Assembly: GCA_940671915.1 (NCBI GenBank)
Contig: CALNVZ010003426.1
Location: 3,804,207 to 3,868,206 of the forward strand
Origin: Paracentrotus lividus
Lineage: Eukaryota > Echinodermata > Echinoidea > Camarodonta > Echinidae
Direction: 5' to 3'
DNA: 64,000 bases
Positions 54,101 through 63,573 of the stretch are shown here, one piece after another (positions within the stretch are counted from its first letter, which is position 1; each line of letters starts with the position of its first letter). Under the pieces are notes generated by a model, which made no database searches, was not told the DNA's origin, and saw nothing but the letters and a program-made list of their open reading frames with translations. The translations under genes and the position numbers were made by a program.

Positions 54101-54767
54101 AGCAAAATATTCCAATCAAGAAAATACATTCAATAACAAAAGCATGTAATTTAAAATAGCGAAAACATGTACAAGCAAAACAAGAGAATGCGTAGAAAAC
54201 GACATAACAAATTAAAAAACCATGAGAAATGCATAGTGAAATAAATCCTGATTTGATCTTCGTAATTTGTGTTAGTTTATATCATGTTTTTTTTCAGCAT
54301 TTTTCACTTCACTGGCTCTCCGCTCCACACTAGTACAATTCAACAATGTACTGATTTCAACAATTCAACAATTGCAGTAAACCTTGCCTATTAAAGTTAA
54401 ACTCACATATTCACTTGAGTAGAAGCTATTTTATTAATCCCAAAAGATTTGTCTTACACACATGTACAGTGGCCGACCAAGCCTGATTAGACACAATACT
54501 TTTAGGGTGCGATTAGTTTTCATGTATAATGGAGCACCCCTCCTAAGTATTGTGTCTAATCAGGCTACATTTTTGTAGGTCCGCCACTGATCTACAGGTA
54601 GGCCATGTTGACTGTATTACCACATTATAAACTCCAATTGTTATTAATATTTAAAATCAAATTAACATTTGTATAATTCTTACTCTCTTTGTTTCCAGGT
54701 CAAAGTCCGACAAATAAATTCAAGGTGCCAACTACACAGTCTATTGCAAGTCAAGGAACTACACAGG
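44986..54767 (+). CDS. MED25: Mediator complex subunit 25, N-terminal eight coding exons (partial)
   Basis: MED25 links transcription activators to the RNA polymerase II Mediator complex in the nucleus. Exons 44986-45101, 48614-48659, 49171-49295, 49844-49943, 51150-51270, 51968-52121, 52899-52991 and 54699-54767 join in consistent phase to about 274 residues. They cover the N-terminal VWA domain, which docks MED25 onto Mediator: [69 protein letters not shown] and [12 protein letters not shown] line up with human MED25. A Ser/Thr-rich linker follows. The activator-interaction domain and C-terminus are absent here, so later exons lie beyond the window or are misplaced. Exon 4 has one extra G (49904-49905), which brings an early TGA if real. 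Exon 4 is also followed by an array of partial copies of itself. The start ATG lies in GCGGAACAAGATGG. Confidence 0.94.
46491..47828. mobile_element. Mariner-like foldback element, 1.34 kb, ~370 bp inverted arms
   Basis: CAGGGTGTATCAATAAAATC on the left is mirrored imperfectly by TATAGATACTCACTG on the right, bounded by TA on both sides. The arms pair through GACAGTTTTGAAAAGTCTGT, TCGGGGGCTCAAAA and GCTTGCGCACAAA. The centre is filled with A runs and GATT repeats. No transposase. It lies in MED25 intron 1. Confidence 0.8.
46970..47190. repeat. GATT-rich simple repeat
   Basis: Irregular repeats of TGATTGATTGAT and related four-base units within the foldback element, next to long A runs. Confidence 0.75.
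48614..48659 (+). CDS. MED25: MED25 exon 2 (46 nt)
   Basis: It encodes [15 protein letters not shown] between TTATGCAG and GTAAGT. It corresponds to YFNGGP...DFGGD in human MED25. Confidence 0.92.
49171..49295 (+). CDS. MED25: MED25 exon 3
   Basis: It encodes [20 protein letters not shown] and then [21 protein letters not shown]. The donor is GTAAGT. Confidence 0.93.
49844..49943 (+). CDS. MED25: MED25 exon 4, with a +1 indel
   Basis: It encodes [20 protein letters not shown] and then [13 protein letters not shown] once one surplus G at 49904-49905 is ignored. Length is 100 nt where 99 is expected. The tandem copies downstream read CTATGCAGAT at this spot, supporting the shorter form. The donor GTAAGT is intact. 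Confidence 0.9.
49853..50740 (+). repeat. Tandem array of partial MED25 exon 4 copies
   Basis: About six units of 125-155 bp follow each other. Each has ..GTCACAGTCTATTAGCTGAAGG, ..CTATGCAGATATTTGATCACAT, GAAGATCAG and GAAGCAGG with a donor-like GT, then AACAATCAGT, a G tract and TTGAAA. Unit starts are near 49858 (true exon), 49987, 50117, 50243, 50395 and 50551, with a decayed remnant at 50700. No unit but the first has an acceptor AG after a pyrimidine tract; the G tract takes its place. Only unit 1 keeps GTAAGT; the others read GTAGGT, GTAGTG or GTTAGT. Confidence 0.92.
51150..51270 (+). CDS. MED25: MED25 exon 5
   Basis: It encodes [20 protein letters not shown] and then [20 protein letters not shown]. 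The acceptor is TTTCCTTCAG and the donor is GTATAT. Confidence 0.93.
51287..51389. repeat. Perfect 21-bp hairpin plus third arm copy after the exon 5 donor
   Basis: The arm 51287-51307 (AACCAGAAGGGCGCTATT core) is exactly complementary to 51327-51347, with a 19-base loop. A third, slightly changed copy of the right arm lies at 51369-51389. The hairpin starts 16 bases after the end of MED25 exon 5. Confidence 0.85.
51968..52121 (+). CDS. MED25: MED25 exon 6
   Basis: It encodes [20 protein letters not shown] through [14 protein letters not shown]. It is the last part of the VWA domain. The donor is GTAACA. Confidence 0.93.
52899..52991 (+). CDS. MED25: MED25 exon 7
   Basis: It encodes [20 protein letters not shown] and then [11 protein letters not shown], a polar linker. 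The acceptor is TCCTCTTCAG and the donor GTAAGA. The phase fits exons 6 and 8. Confidence 0.85.
53338..53508. mobile_element. Small MITE in MED25 intron 7
   Basis: TATAGACCTTATGCATATGA followed by TGTCATA and CATAGCGCCCTC is mirrored by GAGGGCTATGATGTCA followed by ATGCATAAGGTCTA. TA bounds both ends. About 170 bp, non-coding. Confidence 0.7.
54467..54589. mobile_element. Hairpin MITE with CAGTGG...CCACTG ends
   Basis: CAGTGGCCGACC pairs with GGTCCGCCACTG, and the arms continue through AAGCCTGATTAGACACAATA and TATTGTGTCTAATCAGGCTA. At 123 bp it is almost a full palindrome. It lies just before MED25 exon 8. The ends resemble the MITEs at 6439 and 38951, but the interior differs. Confidence 0.78.
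54699..54767 (+). CDS. MED25: MED25 exon 8
   Basis: It encodes [20 protein letters not shown] and then TTQ, a Ser/Thr/Gln linker. The acceptor is TTGTTTCCAG and the donor GTAAGT. No downstream exon could be found in the remaining 9.2 kb. Confidence 0.82.
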
Positions 54768-55378
54768 GTAAGTACTGCATGTGCATATTGCTTGTGCAAA
54801 TTATCAAAAGAAATGATGGGAAAAAAACAACAAGCATATTGCGAATTACGATATCATTATGTCAAAAGATTCTTCAAACTAGAATTTGAAAATTGGCAAT
54901 GATGAAGGCTTATACATACATGTAAGCAGACAATTAGCTTATTTGCGATAATTGTGATTTAGCTCAGCATATTCTGTATTATTAGAAAATGAATCGTAAA
55001 AAAGAAATCTATTTACAAACAATGTCATTTACATGAAATCTATCATCACAAAAAGACAATTAAAATATACATATCATAAGGAGATAATGATATATATGTG
55101 TAGTTTTACATATTTTTATGCCAAAAGATTCTTAAGAATAGAATTTGAAAATATGGCAATGATATGAAGGCTCGTACATACATGTATGTATGCAAACAAT
55201 TTGCTTTTTTGTGAGCGTGATCTAATGCAGCATATTGAGTACATTGTACAAGAACGTAAATTGTAATGCAAAATATTTACAAATGTATATAAACATTAAC
55301 ACCATCATAAAATGAAATTACAATAACGTATCACAAAGAGATTTTTATATATAGTTGAAATTCTTTCTAATCACTTAA

Positions 55379-56160
55379 CCCTATTCAGACTGGCATTTTC
55401 AAGAGGAGATTTTGACTGGGGGGGGGGGGTCAATTTGACCCCCCCCTGAGATCTCGGTCGCGGATAGTCCGCTCGCGGCGAAATTTTGCACGAACGTTGC
55501 TGCACATGTAAAGGGTGTTGCTGGTATGTTTTTTTTGAAAAAAAATTTCACGTATTTAATTTATGCTAATTTATGCATACTCATGTATGCAAATTAGATG
55601 CTTTTTTATGGAAATCGTTAATATTTCATTAATAAATATAGTTATGAAGCCCAAATTTTTTCTAAAAGTTGCTGAGTAGCAAAGACAACAGTATTGAATA
55701 GACAAATTCAGAAATTTCAAATTAATTCTTTTGTATTCTATTGTTTTATGAATTTCTTATGTATTCTATTGTTTTTATTTCTAATGTATTTCTTTGTTTT
55801 TGTAATTTTTTATGCTTGAGTAATGTATTTTGATCAATATAAAGACAAATTTAATAAATCAAAAGGCTCAGAAGGCACAATTATCAGTGTTATAAAGAAA
55901 TTTAGAAAAAAGCAGTATTTTCTACACAAACGCATGCAAAATGATGATTTTCGTTCAATTTAGGCCTGACATGCGATTACGTAATGTTGCGTAACGCGAC
56001 AACGGAGTATCCGATTTTTTTTAACTTGGTGTCAAAATTTGCGAGACACTTGAAAGAAAAAAGTCATAAAGCGCCGGGTTGCGATTCGCAGCGGTTGCGC
56101 GGCAGTCGCGGATTTCGTACAGGGGGGGGTCAAATTGACCCCCACCCAGTCTGAATAGGG
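55379..56160. mobile_element. TTAA piggyBac-like MITE, left member of an inverted pair
   Basis: The ends CCCTATTCAGACTGG and CCAGTCTGAATAGGG are exact inverted repeats flanked by TTAA (55375-55378 and 56161-56164). G/C tracts sit next to TCAATTTGACC palindromes at each end. The box CCTGAGATCTCGG near the left end also occurs in the 23718-24542 element. Confidence 0.85.
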
Positions 56161-56164
56161 TTAA

Positions 56165-56955
56165 CCCTATTCTGACTGGGGGGTCAATTTGAATTGACCC
56201 CCCCCCTCTACGCAATCCGCGACTGCCGCGCAACCTCTGCAAATCGCGACACGGCGCTCTATGACTTTTTTCTTTCAAGTGTCCCGCAACTTTTGACACC
56301 AAGTTCGAAAAAACCAGACACTTCGTTGTTGCGTTACGCAACATTATGTAATTGCATGTCAGGCCAAAATTGAACGAAAATCATCATTTTGCATGCATTT
56401 ATGTACAAAATACTGCTTTTCCTAAATTGCTTTATAACACTGATAATTGTGCCTTCTGAGCCTTTTGATTGATAAAATTAGTCTTTATATTGATAAAGAA
56501 AGATTTCTAAACCATGAAATATTACAAAAACAAAGAAATACATAAGAAATAAAAACAATAGAATACATAAGAAATTCACAAAACAATAGAATACAAAAGA
56601 ATTAATATGAAATTTCTGAATTTTTCAATTCAATACTGTTGACTTTGCAACTCAGCAACTTTTAGAAAAAATGTGAGCTTTATAACTACGTTTATTAATG
56701 AAATATTAAAGATTTCAATAAAAAAAGCATCTAATTTGCATACAATAATATGCATAAATTAGCATAAATTAAATATGCGACTCTTTTTTTGAAAAAAATA
56801 TATCAGCGATACCCTTTACATGTGCAGCGACGTTCGTGCAAAATTTCGCGGCGATTGGACCATCCACGGCTGATGATCTCCGGGGGGGAGATCATCAGGG
56901 GAGACCCCCCCCCCCCCTGTCAAAATCTCCTCTTGAAAAGCCCAGTCAGAACAGG
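56165..56955. mobile_element. TTAA piggyBac-like MITE, right member of an inverted pair
   Basis: It starts CCCTATTCTGACTGG directly after the TTAA shared with the left member and ends CCCAGTCAGAACAGG. The whole interior is the reverse complement of 55379-56160 with moderate divergence. The outer TTAA is degraded (CCAATA). Confidence 0.82.
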
Positions 56956-57281
56956 CCAATAATACAATACACATTAAACTGGAACGATGAGTGGGAATGT
57001 TGACATGCGTAATAACCATTTCTTGGTTTGGCAGATTATGGTAACAAACAAATTCAAGGTTTCTCATGTATTCATATTTATCTGACTGTAGTATGTAAAT
57101 AAAGAGTACTTAAAAAAATCTTAAAATGCAGCTGTATATTCATATTAACCTTAAATATTCTACATTTATATCCTGAGAATGAGTCTTCTGATGTACATGT
57201 ACATGTACTAATGATGAAAGGCATGAAAGAACATAGGGAACATCAATACCATAAGGATTGGTGAGGAAATATATAAATACT

Positions 57282-57467
57282 TACTGTATTAGTGGTTATT
57301 TTCGTGAATTTCGCGAGTCAAACATCGCGAAAATTTCCACTTCAATACAAGGCTATTTATAGTTATAAAATCATCACCAAAATCGCGAAAAATTGCTCTT
57401 GCGAAGATCCCCAACTAGTCCAAAATCGCGAAAATATCTTTACGCGGAAGTATTGGCTTATACAGTA
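57282..57467. mobile_element. TACTGTA MITE, copy 1
   Basis: TACTGTATTAGTGGTTATTT at the left and TATTGGCTTATACAGTA at the right are near inverted repeats. TCGCGAA-type motifs recur in the interior. A copy in the same orientation lies at 59918-60120. Confidence 0.78.
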
Positions 57468-57499
57468 CTACCTTTTTACACATCCTCAGAATGGTTATT

Positions 57500-58290
57500 C
57501 GTAATCTATGGGGTAAAAAATATTGGCAAAGTAAAAAAGTATGAGGAAAACATGATAACCATCTGAAATTGTAATATTGCATTATAACATGGTATGCATA
57601 AGAATATATACTATTACCTTACATTATTTGAACATGTTATAAAGGAGTGTATCCTGGGATTGAATGCACTTATTCTCTTACAGTACTAATGATGACGGAC
57701 ATGAATGACACTCGGAAAACATGAAAACCAGTGCCCTGTAAAATAAATAGGTCCATAGAATATGTAGATTTGACAGAACCATAATTATGTTAGGTTCAGA
57801 GTGAGTCCTCCCATGCAAGAACTCCATGCAACAAGAATCCTTGTTTAATTCTTGATGTTACAGGACCCTGGAATGATAAGGATATTGCATCATTGGGAGG
57901 CATATATATAATTTTACACAGCAGCATAAAGTATTACATTTATTAAGGAATACATGTCGTTAAATATTTTTCATATATTTCAACATTCTAATGAATGGCA
58001 ACATGCATTATCCAGACATAGAATTTTCTCTAAGTATTTTTTTCTTTCTTTGTTGCACTGATGATAAAATAAACTTGTAAAATGCAGTATGAAACATGTG
58101 TGAATTCATTTGGCAATGGCAGTGTTGTACAGTGTGAGATAGGCATTGTAATCATTGCAAAAATCCCCGTATCTATCACATTTTAATTTCCTCTCTTGGC
58201 AGTGATCAACATTTCTTTGACAGATATGGAGGGGGGGGGGGGGGTTGGGAGATTGTAAGATTTCACCACCACTTCCCAAACCTGGGCTTT
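57500..58290. other. Gene-free stretch between the MITE and the Ig-like gene
   Basis: AT-rich sequence. A 60-base segment starting ACTAATGATGACGGACATGA near 57683 is a diverged repeat of 57208. A G tract lies at 58231-58244. No exon was supported. Confidence 0.45.
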
Positions 58291-58295
58291 CAAAG

Positions 58296-59360
58296 TTATA
58301 CATTGGTCTCTTCTTCTCCTTCAGAAATCAATGCTTGCGATTGATGCAAGACATTAGTGTGTAACCCGCCTTCTTGTAGGTTTCTGACACCCTTCTTTAT
58401 TCTCCCAGTCTTACAAAGATTGAGTGCATTTAAAACAATATTTATCGCAATCAACACAACAGCTAGAACAGCTGTTGTTACAACAGCTACAATTATAGAA
58501 TTTTCCCAGTGCAGTGGAGAACGAACCTTTTTCATTTTGATATAAGTTTGATCAGTAGTTGCTGGGTTTGCTGAACTTAGAAGAATAGAATCAGGAGCAT
58601 GTGTTTGGTCACTGTCTATGGGGAGATTGGACGACATGGGATATTCGGTGTGTAATAATAATGCAGGTGGACATGGGTCAGTTTTGTTCGTTAATGCAAT
58701 CATTTGAACAGGATTCCATGCAAAGTCATCGCATTCACATTCACTTTTGGTTTGTTCGAAGGTCGAAGAACAACAAAATATAACATCTTCCAGGTCCAGA
58801 CGGATTAGTATAGTCTGAGTGATTCTCCCATCAACAGGATGAGGTGCGGTAAATGGGGGAACCCTCTTTCCACTTTGGTAACATAGGATTTGCCCTGGAA
58901 GAGTCCCTATGGGAGCGATACAGCGCAGTGATGACCAATGGTCTTCATTATAATCATTGCTTGATTTACATGATACCTCCCCAGGAGGGTAATCAACACG
59001 TAGCCCAATTCTTGCATCTTCTGTATATTGACCATTGTTATAAACAGTCATAATGTATGTGCCTTCATCATCTATTAAAACAGGATCAATTGTTAAGTTT
59101 AGAAAACAGACATCACTTTCATTTACTACTTCTAGCTTCTGATTAGGAGGCAATGAGATTGATTCAGGGTTGGCTGAATTGTAAGAAGGGAATCTAATGC
59201 CATACTGTAATGTAACTCTTTGACTGTTACATGGATATTGGAAAACAAGATTCACCCCTTCACCTTGCCTGGTACGCATTATTGTTGCGGAACAAGTGGC
59301 TAATGTTGCCAGTGTTACAAGAATGAATAAATGGCTCATTTTACATTCAAGTGATCTCAA
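58296..59360 (-). CDS. Single-exon Ig-like type I membrane protein
   Basis: An uninterrupted 354-codon frame. The second Met (codon 8, about 59339) starts a good signal peptide, MSHLFILVTLATLATCSA, so translation may begin there. Residues 30-125 look like an Ig V-type fold: a strand with Cys44, then IDPVLIDDEGTYIMTV, which keeps the Asp-x-Gly-x-Tyr signature but lacks the usual second Cys after Tyr. A second Cys-rich extracellular module follows (about 128-220, nine Cys, including FCCSS and ECECDD). Sequons are NES (80), NLT (88) and NKT (225). One membrane segment is at about 288-311 (IIVAVVTTAVLAVVLIAINI), followed by a ~43-residue basic-then-acidic tail ending EGEEETNV. It is probably a cell-surface receptor or adhesion protein of unknown ligand. 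It lies antisense, probably within a MED25 intron. No closer family was recognised. Confidence 0.75.
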   Translation of the reverse strand: MRSLECKMSHLFILVTLATLATCSATIMRTRQGEGVNLVFQYPCNSQRVTLQYGIRFPSYNSANPESISLPPNQKLEVVNESDVCFLNLTIDPVLIDDEGTYIMTVYNNGQYTEDARIGLRVDYPPGEVSCKSSNDYNEDHWSSLRCIAPIGTLPGQILCYQSGKRVPPFTAPHPVDGRITQTILIRLDLEDVIFCCSSTFEQTKSECECDDFAWNPVQMIALTNKTDPCPPALLLHTEYPMSSNLPIDSDQTHAPDSILLSSANPATTDQTYIKMKKVRSPLHWENSIIVAVVTTAVLAVVLIAINIVLNALNLCKTGRIKKGVRNLQEGGLHTNVLHQSQALISEGEEETNV

Positions 59361-59917
59361 ACAAACTATTTACAGAGAACCTTATAATTTGATTAGCACT
59401 TGAAATGTTTTAAAAGGAAAATTTTCAATAATACGGTAAAGGTCTTTATCAGAATAATATCCCAAAGGAATTGTATTAAAATGAAAAACGTACATGTAGG
59501 TGTGTGTGTTTTGAATGAATTTTATACAATTTTGCAATCAGATTTTACAACAAAGAGATGTATAACTCAAGTTTACAAGTATCTTGCAGAATTTACAAGT
59601 AGTACATGTACATGGATCAATAGATTGAAGTTTGTAGTTTGTTGTAAAGGAGATACTGCTGTTCATCAAGGGGATGACAAGGATCTGCCATTACTTGGAA
59701 AGGTGTCCTTCTAGCTGTTCCCGTTGTACATTAAAACTTGGATGACATGAGAAAAGCAGTCTTTATAGGCAGATGGTCATTCTGTTGAGGTGGTTGCAAA
59801 ATATGGCTCTGGTGATATGCAAATAGGAAATATGCAAATAGTTTTGTATTTCAAATCATGGTTCACATGTCAAGCTTTGACAAACGTTCATCGATGGTGA
59901 GAAAAGTTCCTCTCAAA

Positions 59918-60120
59918 TACTGTATAAGTGGTTATTTTCGCGGTGACTTTATTTTCGCGAATTTCGCGAGTTGGTCTTCACGAAAATTTCCACTTCAATA
60001 CAAGGCTATTTATAGTAGTGAAATCATCACCAAAATCGCGAAATTTTGCTCTCGCGAATTTCCCCAACTAGTCCAAAATCGCGAAAATATCTGGATGCGA
60101 AAATATTGGCTTATACAGTA
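59918..60120. mobile_element. TACTGTA MITE, copy 2
   Basis: TACTGTATAAGTGGTTATTT and AAATATTGGCTTATACAGTA form the termini. Internal TTTCGCGAATTTCGCG blocks match 57282-57467. TA-type insertion of a mariner-like MITE is plausible. Confidence 0.8.
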
Positions 60121-60532
60121 GTCTCAAATTTGTGTTGGATGTAAACATGTGCATGTACAAAACTATGTCAATGTTTTCTTGAAGTTAAAGTTCTCCTTTT
60201 CAAGACTCTGTTTTAGTTGATAAATGTAGTGTTCCCATCTCACAATCTAGTGCCAGCCAGGTGCAAGGAGTGGGCTTTGGAAAAAGAAGGAAAAGAAGGA
60301 AAAGTTTTAATTTGATTCTACCCCTCCATCAAACCCTCTAACATGATTCAGAAAAATCATTGTAGAAATCATTAAGGGAAATTTTTTTTTATTTTTTATT
60401 GATTTAAACAAATACATGTTAAATAGGAAAATATCTTTTGAACAGAGAATTTTGTAATGTATGGGGCATTTATGCATAAATTAGCATAGTTACCATTACC
60501 AAGGTTATTATCTTGGTAAAAATCACTATTAT

Positions 60533-61163
60533 TAGGGTTGGGCGAATCTCAACTTTTTTTTTCAAACAAGTTGTTTCTATAGTAAAATTCGATGTAGAAA
60601 CTGAAAATGATAATTATTTTTGCGCACGATGACGTCTTACGTCGCTAAAGTGCAAAAAACCAAAATGGCCGCAGAAATGGCGTATTTTGCCCAATTATCA
60701 CACTTTTTATAGGTATAAACCACTTTTATTGCATTTTTATATGGATTTTGGGTGTCAGGGAACCCAACATGATTTATTTAACATGATTAATCCTACCTAA
60801 GTTGACTGTTAGTGTAGCTTGGTAGTTAGTTTTAGTCAATATCGAGCAAAAATCACCTCATATCAAAATCACTAAATAACACCTGTAACTCATACTAGGT
60901 ACATTAGGTCATGATAAGATAGTCAGATTTGAGCTTCTAGACCATCAAAATCAATAAAAAAAAAAAAATGAAACCGGTTTATACATATAAAGTGTGTGAT
61001 GAATGGGCAAAATACACTATTTCGGTTTTTTGCACTTTAGCGACGTCAGACATCATCGTACACAAAAATAATTGCCATTTTTGGATTCTACATCAAATTT
61101 GACTATAGAAACAACTTGTTTGTAATAACTTTTCAGAAAAAAGTAATTATTTGCCCAACCCTA
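60533..61163. mobile_element. Foldback MITE with TAGGGTTGGGC ends
   Basis: TAGGGTTGGGCGAAT pairs with ATTTGCCCAACCCTA, and the arms stay complementary for about 200 bases (for example GAAACAAC, TTGCACTTTAGCGACGTC). CTATTAT and CTATTAC flank the ends as a possible 7-8 bp target duplication. It is non-coding. Confidence 0.78.
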
Positions 61164-61790
61164 CTATTACTATAGAGATTACATCATGTCAATGTACGAA
61201 CAAGATCTCGGGGGGGGGGGGGATTTATTAGTTATATACATAAAATTGTCATCTTAAATATATTGTATAGGACACCATATAGGGCCTTCAGTCTTGACTC
61301 CAATTTGTTTGTATTGTTAATGGCCCTGATACACACAAACCCTCAAACAAAGACTTTGAGTCCTGCCAAGTTCCAACAAATCAGAATATATGGCTAGAAA
61401 GTAGGCCTACATTTAAGTCTTGTGCAAATTAAAAAAAAATGATTTGTGTCTACTCACTTGGAAAATGAATTTTCAGCTTTGCTGTACTTTGACCTGAGAA
61501 CTTTCCAGAAATTCACATCCAGATACATGCAGTTGATGGGAAAATGTGCTCATGGACACTAATGCATTAATTTCTTTTGTCAAAGGGGGGAGGGGATGAT
61601 CTATTCATCAGCCCCCAACAAAAGAAAGTGCGCCAAGCTCGACGCTATTGTACCATGTGGTCTTGCGAATTTTAATTCAGAGGGTTCAAAGTACATGTAC
61701 AAAGTAAATAAATGACTAGAACATGTGGTACAATATACATGTAAACCGAAATTAATAAATAACATATTTATTTTTCTGTTTGATAGACAG

Positions 61791-62043
61791 ATCATTCTCT
61801 CCCCCTCTCTTTCTCTGTCTTTGTCTGTGTCCTGTCTGTCTGTCTCTCCCTCTCTCTAACCATGTCTTGCTATGCCTCTCTCTCTATCACCTTTTCTATT
61901 TTTCGATCTCTCTTTCTATTTTTCTGTATCTCTCTCTTTCCCACTCTATCTTTCTACCTTTCATTCTATCTTTCTCTCTTTCTCTCTATCTTTCTATTTC
62001 TCTCTCTTTCACTCTCTCTGCTTCTCTTTTTCTCTGTATTTCT
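61791..62043. repeat. CT-rich microsatellite
   Basis: Imperfect (CT)n and TTTC repeats. Long Ser/Leu/Phe open frames over it are artefacts. Confidence 0.9.
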
Positions 62044-62698
62044 CATGAACTCTGTTTTTTGCAATCTTTTGCATGAAAAGAAAATCGGAGTGATTCTGAA
62101 GATCAGTCAAGTTCAACCATGCCACATTTATTATCCAGTGTTTAAGAAAATACAGCATAATCAATACGATTTTATTTATTATCTATTATTCATACAGGGT
62201 AGTCCCATTAGTAAACAAAATACTTTCATAATTTGGATCCCTGTATAGCAAAACAAACTACATTACAAAATATGTGACACAGCGTGATACTACATGTACA
62301 TAAGGCTTCTTCTTAGAAAATTCACAAAATCCATGGTGAAGGATCTGCTCGAAACATAACAAATTACATTTAAAATAATTCATCATCAAAATGCTATATA
62401 ATATCCAAGTATAATGAGTGATGAGTGCTGAGATTAAAATGCATAGTGCTGTAACATATATTTATATATAATAGTTTCAGTTTATTTATTTCAATTTATG
62501 CAAACATACAATGTACAATAAAATCTCAAAGTGCATAATATAAAAAATAATATAAACAAAAGAGTATGTGTACAATTTAAATCTCAAGTCTAGCACAAAG
62601 TATAATTTACAGTTGGATGGACCTATAACAATAACCTAGGCTTGTAGACATATAGGCCCTGTTTGTTCAATGAAATAATATTTTTAAATACATGTACA
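62044..62698. other. AT-rich stretch, possible retroelement tail
   Basis: AT-rich. A segment near 62480-62525 reads on the minus strand as TTGCATAAATTGAAATAAAT, similar in style to the 3' end of non-LTR elements, but no coding part is present. Confidence 0.3.
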
Positions 62699-62840
62699 AA
62701 AGAGATAGGAAACAAATGGACAAGACATAGGAGAGTGAGAGAGAAAGAGATTGACAAAGAGAGTGGGATAGGAAGATAGAGAGCGTAGACGGGGAAAAAG
62801 AGAAAGGGAGATAGAGAGAGAGAGAGAGAGTGAAAGCAAA
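62699..62840. repeat. GA-rich microsatellite
   Basis: Imperfect (GA)n with AGAGAGAGAGAG at the right end. Open frames on the minus strand are artefacts. Confidence 0.9.
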
Positions 62841-63573
62841 TAAATGAAAGGGTGATATCGATACAAGACGATACACACATATATACATAAACTGGTACAC
62901 AATATACAAACAGAGGAATTTATTTGTAAAGTAAATACATTATGTAAAAACTCAGACATATTTTTGCACCAGTCTATTTTTTGAGGTGGGTGAATCTAAG
63001 GGAAGACTTATTCCAATTATAAAAGTTATGCTACATTAAAAAAATCCACAATGCATATATTCTGTACAAAGACTTACACCAATGGCTACACAAACCCTTC
63101 TTCCAGGGCGTGCACTTCATCTTCAAAACTGCATCTTATTTCTTCAATAAAATTCATTTAATATACATGTATTTAACTTTATGACCATCATCTAGCAGAA
63201 AATTTACATCAGCCGGCACTCAAACCCAGCAAGTTACACAAGTTACACAAATTACACAAATTTGCTCTTTGGGCTATATGTACCAAAATTCAAAAGTATA
63301 CTCATAGACTGTATTAGTATTGACAAAGAATATATAGTGGGAAGAAATTTCGCTCCGACCACTCTGTGTAGTACATCGAGCGATTGATCGAGCGATAGAG
63401 CGGCTCAAATTTTTGACGGTTTACATGCGTATTGCACGTGAAAACGGATTTTTTACTGCGTCATATTTCATATATTATTCTACCTTTTTAATTCTTGATT
63501 TTTGGATGGGAGCAAGGTTGAGAAGTTTGAGATGCATACTAACAACCTTTATTTCCAAGAAAAACTGCCAAAT

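Noticed and set aside
57662-57740. Possible alternative last exon of MED25 after TTCTCTTACAG with a stop 14 codons later
   Set aside because: The segment is a diverged copy of 57204-57260, which lacks the splice context, so it is more likely a repeat.
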